A DNA stretch of 64,000 nucleotides. It comes from an uncultured Spirochaetaceae bacterium (GTDB lineage Bacteria; Spirochaetota; Spirochaetia; Sphaerochaetales; Sphaerochaetaceae). Position numbers and translations under genes: made by a program. The stretch spans positions 1-64,000 of the forward strand of contig CALXKS010000054.1 of NCBI GenBank assembly GCA_944389015.1, read 5' to 3'. Shown here one piece after another: positions 59,232 through 64,000 of this stretch. The notes beneath the pieces were generated by a model. That model had not been told where the DNA came from and searched no databases. It was given only the letters and a program-made list of their open reading frames with translations. Every line of letters begins with the position of its first letter. The first letter of the stretch is position 1.

Positions 59232-60161
59232 CTACTGCTCATCCCCTTTCAGCTCTGCAAGATCGTATGGTGTCGTCTGATAGACAAAGTAGTTCAGCCA
59301 GTTGGAATACAGGAGATTCGCATGGCTTCTCCATCTCACAATAGGCGGGTTCTCCGGATCATCCATAGGAAAGTAGTTCTCCGGGACCGGGGTATCCAGT
59401 CCAGCGTTCCTATCTCTGAGGTATTCGTTCTTCAGAGTATCGGCATCGTATTCAGAGTGCCCTGAGATGAATATCTGACGGCCATTGGCGGTCATGGCCG
59501 CATATATTCCTGCCTCGGGAGAAGAAGCAAGGATCTTCAGCTTCGGCTCACGGAACATGGCCTCCGTATCGCTTGCCGTGTAGCGGGAGTGAGGAACGAA
59601 GAACACATCATCGAAACCTCTGAGAAGCACGGGATTCCTGTATATGACCTTATGCGGATATACTCCGAAGAGCTTCTTCCCAAGCTCATGCTTGCCTATT
59701 CCGAAATGGTAATATAGACCGGCCTGCGCTCCCCAGCAGATATGGAATGTCGAATGGACATGGCTCTTGGACCATTCCATGATCTTGCAGAGCTCTTCCC
59801 AGTATGAGACCTTCTCAAAAGGAAGATTCTCAACAGGTGCTCCTGTTATGACCATCCCATCGAAGTTCTCCTCAGCGACATCCCTGAAGACTTTGTAGAA
59901 TGAAAGCATATGCTCCGCCGGCGTATGCTTCGGCACATGGCTCTCAACCTGCAGAAGCGTCAGCTCAACCTGAAGCGGAGTATTACCGAGAAGCCGTGAG
60001 AGCTGGGTCTCCGTCGTTATCTTCGTAGGCATCAGATTCAGAAGGAGAATCCGGAGAGGACGCATATCCTGTGTACGCGCCCTTTTCTCGGTCATTACGA
60101 AAATGTTCTCATTCTCAAGGACTTCCCTTGCAGGAAGCCTGTCGGGAATCTTTATAGGCAT
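59232..60161 (-). CDS. metAA: Homoserine O-acetyltransferase (MetA family)
   Basis: Activates homoserine for methionine synthesis. 309 residues. Cys142 in [16 protein letters not shown] is the nucleophile, with His in SGHSEYD. Position 111 is Glu (GAPVENLPF), the residue linked to acetyl-CoA rather than succinyl-CoA use, which agrees with the MetY gene it overlaps by 10 nt. Confidence 0.92.
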   Translation of the reverse strand: MPIKIPDRLPAREVLENENIFVMTEKRARTQDMRPLRILLLNLMPTKITTETQLSRLLGNTPLQVELTLLQVESHVPKHTPAEHMLSFYKVFRDVAEENFDGMVITGAPVENLPFEKVSYWEELCKIMEWSKSHVHSTFHICWGAQAGLYYHFGIGKHELGKKLFGVYPHKVIYRNPVLLRGFDDVFFVPHSRYTASDTEAMFREPKLKILASSPEAGIYAAMTANGRQIFISGHSEYDADTLKNEYLRDRNAGLDTPVPENYFPMDDPENPPIVRWRSHANLLYSNWLNYFVYQTTPYDLAELKGDEQ

Positions 60162-61429
60162 GCCTTGAATGCCTCTTCGATATCACTGATGATATCCTTC
60201 TTATCCTCGATGCCGACGGAGAATCTGACGAATCCGGGCTCAATGCCGGCTTTCCTCAGCATATCATCCGAAAGCTGCCTGTGCGTTGTCGATGCAGGAT
60301 TGAGCACACATGTGCGTACATCGGCGACATGGACTACGATAGCAGCGAGCTTCAATGCATTCATGAATGCCATGGCCTTCTCCCTGCCGCCTTTCACGCA
60401 GAATGAGACGACGCCTGATGAAAGGCCATCCTTAAGATAACGTACTGCTCTTGAATGCTCTTTATCATCTGCCAGTCCTGGATAGCTGACACTCTCGACA
60501 ATATCGGTCCTTGACTTAAGATACTCCGCTACCGCAAGAGCATTCTCAGAGTGCCTTCTGATACGCAGGCTCAGTGTCTCAAGGCCATTGTTGATAAGGA
60601 AAGCGGCAATAGGCTGCACTGTCGTACCGAGATCCCGCATAAGCTGGGTCCTTGCCTTTGTGATATAAGCAGCCCGGCCGAACTGCTTTGCATATACAAC
60701 TCCATGATAGGACTCATCAGGTTCTGTAAGCTCCGGATACTTCCCATCCTTTGTCCAGTCAAAAGCACCGCCATCGACAATGACACCTCCGACGACCTCC
60801 GCATGTCCATCCATATATTTGGTAGTTGAATGGACAACTATATCCGCACCAAAGGCAATAGGATTGCAGAGAACCGGGGTCGCGAATGTATTATCGATGA
60901 TCACGGGAACACCCTTGCTGTGGACAAGAGGAACATACCTATCAAAGTCGAAGACCTCAAGGGAAGGATTCGCTATGGTCTCCCCGAAGAAGCAGCGGGT
61001 CCTATCATCGAAAAGAGACAGAAACTCCTCATCGGACATATCCGATGTGGCAACACGGGCCTCGATTCCCATGCGCTTCATCGTCACAAGGAACAGATTC
61101 GTAGTCCCTCCGTAGAGATTCGACATCATAACGAAGTTATCACCGGATGATGCTATATTGAAAACAGATATGAAAGATGCAGCCTGGCCCGATGATGTCA
61201 TCATCGCACCGACTCCCCCCTCAAGTTCCGCGATCTTGCTCTCTACATACTCAACTGTCGGATTGGATATCCTGGTATACATATGGCCTGGCGACTCAAG
61301 ATCGAAAAGCTTCGCCAGTTCCTCAGCTGAATCATATTTATACGTCGTACTCTGATAGATAGGAAGGACCCTGGGCTCGCTGTTTCCCGGCTTATACCCT
61401 CCCTGAATGCATATTGTGTCTTTTTCCAT
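60152..61429 (-). CDS. metY: O-acetylhomoserine sulfhydrylase
   Basis: PLP enzyme, 425 residues, making homocysteine from O-acetylhomoserine and sulfide. [13 protein letters not shown] and [16 protein letters not shown] (PLP Lys) and [10 protein letters not shown] are diagnostic of MetY. No clear ribosome binding site before 61429; it may rely on coupling with the gene 16 nt upstream. Confidence 0.93.
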   Translation of the reverse strand: MEKDTICIQGGYKPGNSEPRVLPIYQSTTYKYDSAEELAKLFDLESPGHMYTRISNPTVEYVESKIAELEGGVGAMMTSSGQAASFISVFNIASSGDNFVMMSNLYGGTTNLFLVTMKRMGIEARVATSDMSDEEFLSLFDDRTRCFFGETIANPSLEVFDFDRYVPLVHSKGVPVIIDNTFATPVLCNPIAFGADIVVHSTTKYMDGHAEVVGGVIVDGGAFDWTKDGKYPELTEPDESYHGVVYAKQFGRAAYITKARTQLMRDLGTTVQPIAAFLINNGLETLSLRIRRHSENALAVAEYLKSRTDIVESVSYPGLADDKEHSRAVRYLKDGLSSGVVSFCVKGGREKAMAFMNALKLAAIVVHVADVRTCVLNPASTTHRQLSDDMLRKAGIEPGFVRFSVGIEDKKDIISDIEEAFKACL

Positions 61430-61445
61430 AGAAGGATATTAGCAC

Positions 61446-62303
61446 TCAGGGAATATCCTCAACAACAGTCTCAGGGGCCTTCAGGAGCTCTTCCGGGTTC
61501 TGGAAATACTTTTTCAGCAGCTTCATTGCGGAAGCATAGTAGAATCCATCGCATATGCGCTCGTCGAGATTCGCTATGATATCTATCACTCTGTGCTTGG
61601 TAACCGTGCCATCGTCATTGGCTACTATCTGATAGCGCTTGGCTCCGAATGCGATGAACACAGGAACATTGCCGAAGTTATACAGATGATGGACTATCGG
61701 AGGAATATTCAGCGATGCCATATTTGTTATGAACATAGATCCATGGAACGGAGAGACATCCACTATCGCACGCGGAAGAAGACCGAAATAGTCAAGGAAC
61801 TTGAGGAAGGCAATGGTGAATTTCTTTATCAGGCCGGGGATATAGCAGATGATACGTGCGGTCTTATCCATGCCATTCTCATCCTCTTCCATGACCTTCG
61901 TATAGAGCTCTGTCCATTTATTGTAGACATCAATAAGGGTATCCGTAGGTTCCAGCCTCAGCTTTACCGAGGTATCAGCAGCATCGATGCTCATCTTACG
62001 CTTGACGATTATGTTTATGACAATCCCGTTTCTGGCATAGATCTTCTGCCCTCTTATGAATCTGTTCACACCAGGTCGCTGGCTCAGTGCCCTGATATAG
62101 GCTGCAAGAAGAACATGGAGGATCCCTATCGATACATACCCTTCAGAACGGAGCTTTCTTATAAGGTTCTCCGCCCCGCTGACATCAACATATGTTGCTA
62201 TGCTGTTCTGGCTATCATTACGCTCCACCATTATATAGGGAATAATCATGTTGTACGGAGAGAGCGTTCTGATCCGTCTTCCTTCCTTTTCTCTCTTTCC
62301 CAT
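61446..62303 (-). CDS. E2-like (CAT-fold) acyltransferase domain protein with altered active site
   Basis: 285-residue stand-alone catalytic-domain homologue of 2-oxoacid dehydrogenase E2/chloramphenicol acetyltransferases; no lipoyl domain or peripheral-subunit-binding domain. The C-terminal motif reads NLDERICDGFYYASA (246-260), with Glu248 where E2 enzymes have the catalytic His (DHRxxDG). Residues 160-200 contain the FG-rich core and SPFHGSMFITNMASL, as in the family. It comes first in the metY-metA transcription unit, so a link to homoserine acylation is possible but unproven. Confidence 0.72.
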   Translation of the reverse strand: MGKREKEGRRIRTLSPYNMIIPYIMVERNDSQNSIATYVDVSGAENLIRKLRSEGYVSIGILHVLLAAYIRALSQRPGVNRFIRGQKIYARNGIVINIIVKRKMSIDAADTSVKLRLEPTDTLIDVYNKWTELYTKVMEEDENGMDKTARIICYIPGLIKKFTIAFLKFLDYFGLLPRAIVDVSPFHGSMFITNMASLNIPPIVHHLYNFGNVPVFIAFGAKRYQIVANDDGTVTKHRVIDIIANLDERICDGFYYASAMKLLKKYFQNPEELLKAPETVVEDIP

Positions 62304-62477
62304 CTTCTACGATGATACCCCTGATTCCCGATATTATCCAGCAATACCGTTTCCCTGTGATGAATATTCTGGTCCCAGGTCCTTATTTCCGGAGCACAGG
62401 GCCTATTACTATGTTGAACTGATGAAGATCAGCTGCGGATACTTTGCTTATTGCCATTATTGCGCTAAAAAGAAGAT
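62304..62477. other. Divergent gap before the MATE gene
   Basis: No gene supported. A TTGAAC-like -35 near 62413 with a weak GATACT -10 could serve the MATE gene. Confidence 0.3.
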
Positions 62478-63839
62478 ATGGATCAGAAGGAATTGGGGAT
62501 AAGGAAGATATCAAGGCTTGTCCCGGAAATGGCGTTTCCGCTTATAGTAGCCCAGCTTGTAAACGGATTATACAATCTTGTGGATAGAATATATCTGGGA
62601 CATATCGAGGGATCGGGAGCTGTAATCCTCACCGGGGTCGGGATCACATACCCGATCATTCTTCTGATCACGGCATTCTCATACCTTATCGGCAATGGTG
62701 GTGGTCCTCTGTCCGCGATCAGAATGGGACAGGGCCGGAAGGATAAGGCGGAGGAGATACTTTCAGTCTCTGTGGCAGCTCTTCTCCTCCTTTCATTGAT
62801 CCTGATGGCTTTCTTCTATCTCTTCATGACCCCGCTGCTTTATCTCTTCGGCGCATCTGATGAGACATTCAGGTATGGGAAAGAGTACATGGATATCTAT
62901 CTCATCGGAACACCTTTCGTCCTTCTCACACTGGGGCTGAATCCATTCATATCCGCAGAAGGAAAGACTGTGAAGAGCATGATGACCGTGATAATCGGTG
63001 CAGTGATGAACATCATTCTCGATCCGATATTTATATTCGCATTCGGCCTAGGCGCACGCGGAGCGGCTATTGCAACCGTAATAAGCCAGATGGCATCTGC
63101 TCTCTATGTGCTGCTGTTCCTGAGAAGCAGCAGAAGCGAGCTCCGGATCCGTCTCAAGGATATGAGGATAAAATGGAATGTCCTGCTTCCTGTCATATCG
63201 CTCGGGGTCTCTCCATTCATCATGAGCGCAACGGAAGCCGCGATAACATTCACCTTCACATCGAGACTGCAGATGATCTCCGGCGATATGGCGGTCGGAG
63301 CAATGACGATAATGTCATCGGTACTCAATTTCTGCATGATGCCTATAAACGGGATGAATCAGGCTGTGACACCTATAGTCAGCTACAACTTCGGGGCCGG
63401 ACTCTCTGACCGCGTTGTCTCAATCTTCCGCTTTGCAGCGATAACAGAGGTATCATACACAGCAATCATATCCCTTATCTGCAACCTGATGCCTGCCGCG
63501 GTAGTAGGGCTTTTTACATCATCAGAGGATCTCATCTCATTCGCCGCACCATATATGAAGTTCTACATTACGGGAATCTCGGTATTCGGTCTCCAGTGCG
63601 CTGCCCAGAATACATTCGTAGGACTCGGTCAGGCAAGGATATCACTGTTCTTTGCCGTATTCAGGAAGATCATACTTCTGATACCTCTTGTATTCATACT
63701 TTCATCGACTGCCCTCGGCACAACAGGAGTCTTCCTCGCAGAATCGATAGCGGACTCCGTATCCGCGATAACAACGTTCACGACGTTCCTGCTTATCCAC
63801 AAGAAGATACTGGCGAAAGGCCCCTCCAGACCGGAATAA
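62478..63839 (+). CDS. MATE family efflux transporter
   Basis: 453-residue 12-segment antiporter. ISRLVPEMAFPLIVAQLVNGLYNLVDRIYLGHIEGSGA is the N-terminal signature; PINGMNQAVTPIVSYNFGAG and the second-half AAQNTFVGLGQARISLFFAVFRK fit the family. It differs clearly from the MATE protein at 12379, so the two are old paralogues. Weak ribosome binding site (AAGAAGAT). Substrate unknown. Confidence 0.9.
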   Translation: MDQKELGIRKISRLVPEMAFPLIVAQLVNGLYNLVDRIYLGHIEGSGAVILTGVGITYPIILLITAFSYLIGNGGGPLSAIRMGQGRKDKAEEILSVSVAALLLLSLILMAFFYLFMTPLLYLFGASDETFRYGKEYMDIYLIGTPFVLLTLGLNPFISAEGKTVKSMMTVIIGAVMNIILDPIFIFAFGLGARGAAIATVISQMASALYVLLFLRSSRSELRIRLKDMRIKWNVLLPVISLGVSPFIMSATEAAITFTFTSRLQMISGDMAVGAMTIMSSVLNFCMMPINGMNQAVTPIVSYNFGAGLSDRVVSIFRFAAITEVSYTAIISLICNLMPAAVVGLFTSSEDLISFAAPYMKFYITGISVFGLQCAAQNTFVGLGQARISLFFAVFRKIILLIPLVFILSSTALGTTGVFLAESIADSVSAITTFTTFLLIHKKILAKGPSRPE

Positions 63840-63894
63840 TATAATTTCGATACAAAGACTTGATGCACTGGGGCTTTGCCTATACGATATTCTT

Positions 63895-64000
63895 ATGTCC
63901 GAGTACAAACTGACAGGACGGGCGAAAAGGATGATCAGGCTTTCCAGCAAGTTCCAGGCTAGGAATCCTGAGACCCTTTCTGACGACCTGATAAACAATA
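63895..64000 (+). CDS. N-terminal fragment of an unknown protein, cut by the window edge
   Basis: ATG 63895 opens a frame (MSEYKLTGRAKRMIRL...) that runs to the window end. TTGATG and TACGAT boxes, 17 bp apart, lie just upstream. I do not recognise the family. Confidence 0.45.
   Translation, partial: MSEYKLTGRAKRMIRLSSKFQARNPETLSDDLINN

Noticed and set aside
62248-62502. 84-codon plus-strand frame between the E2-like and MATE genes
   Set aside because: No ribosome binding site and it overlaps the start of both flanking genes; composition is not protein-like.
1-64000. CRISPR arrays, prophage, rRNA and riboswitches
   Set aside because: No regularly spaced repeats, phage gene blocks or rRNA were seen, and the met, arg and asd leaders showed no recognisable riboswitch core.

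Overview
This is a chromosomal stretch of an anaerobic, fermentative bacterium, most likely a spirochaete of the Sphaerochaeta/Treponema type. Three things suggest this: two [FeFe]-hydrogenase-related proteins under a Rex-type redox regulator, several TRAP and ABC solute uptake systems, and substrate-binding proteins whose N-termini all end in an AGG(S/N)SE motif. The lineage is inferred from gene content only; no rRNA or other phylogenetic marker is present. Genes are packed tightly, many overlap by 4 nt (ATGA), and most have a clear GGAGG-type ribosome binding site. No CRISPR array, prophage, complete insertion sequence or rRNA operon was found.

Layout. 0-6.5 kb: a lipoprotein, then a complete branched-chain amino-acid (Liv) ABC importer. 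6.4-13.8 kb: two tRNA-Arg genes (CCU and CCG), a divergent macro-domain-like protein, a MobA/MocA-like nucleotidyltransferase, ClpB, a TetR regulator divergent from a LysE exporter, a small HTH protein and a MATE pump. 13.8-23.9 kb: a five-gene hydrogenase operon (thioredoxin-like [2Fe-2S] protein, PAS-linked HydS-type sensory hydrogenase, SpoIIE-type phosphatase, second [2Fe-2S] protein, group-B-like hydrogenase), preceded by yajC-secD-secF-ispH-rex on the same strand.

24-29 kb: a DctPQM TRAP transporter with a FadR-type GntR regulator, an IolB-type isomerase and a ribulose-phosphate-3-epimerase-family enzyme, probably for a uronate or inositol-derived acid. 29-40 kb: metal-dependent hydrolase, aspartate-semialdehyde dehydrogenase, a phosphofructokinase-Ppx-Ppk operon, two overlapping hotdog thioesterases, and gdhA-DUF1846-NSS symporter. 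40-54 kb: an Hpt protein overlapping a chagasin-like lipoprotein, then an accessory-looking catabolic island. The island has a TRAP-TAXI transporter with aldehyde dehydrogenase, cysteine hydrolase, C-C-hydrolase-like and amidohydrolase genes divergent from a LysR gene. Beside it lies a second unit (cyclase-family hydrolase, carboxyltransferase, DRE-TIM aldolase-type enzyme) divergent from a GntR gene. 54-64 kb: argC-argJ-argB-argD, metY-metA with an E2-like acyltransferase, a second MATE pump and a gene cut by the window edge.

How it fits together: amino-acid and organic-acid importers feed fermentation; NADH/H2 balance is probably sensed by Rex and HydS; GDH and the Arg, Met and Asd genes give biosynthesis. 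The least explained parts are the hydrogenase signalling operon, the LysR/TAXI catabolic island, the acyltransferase with an altered active site, and the macro-domain-like protein.
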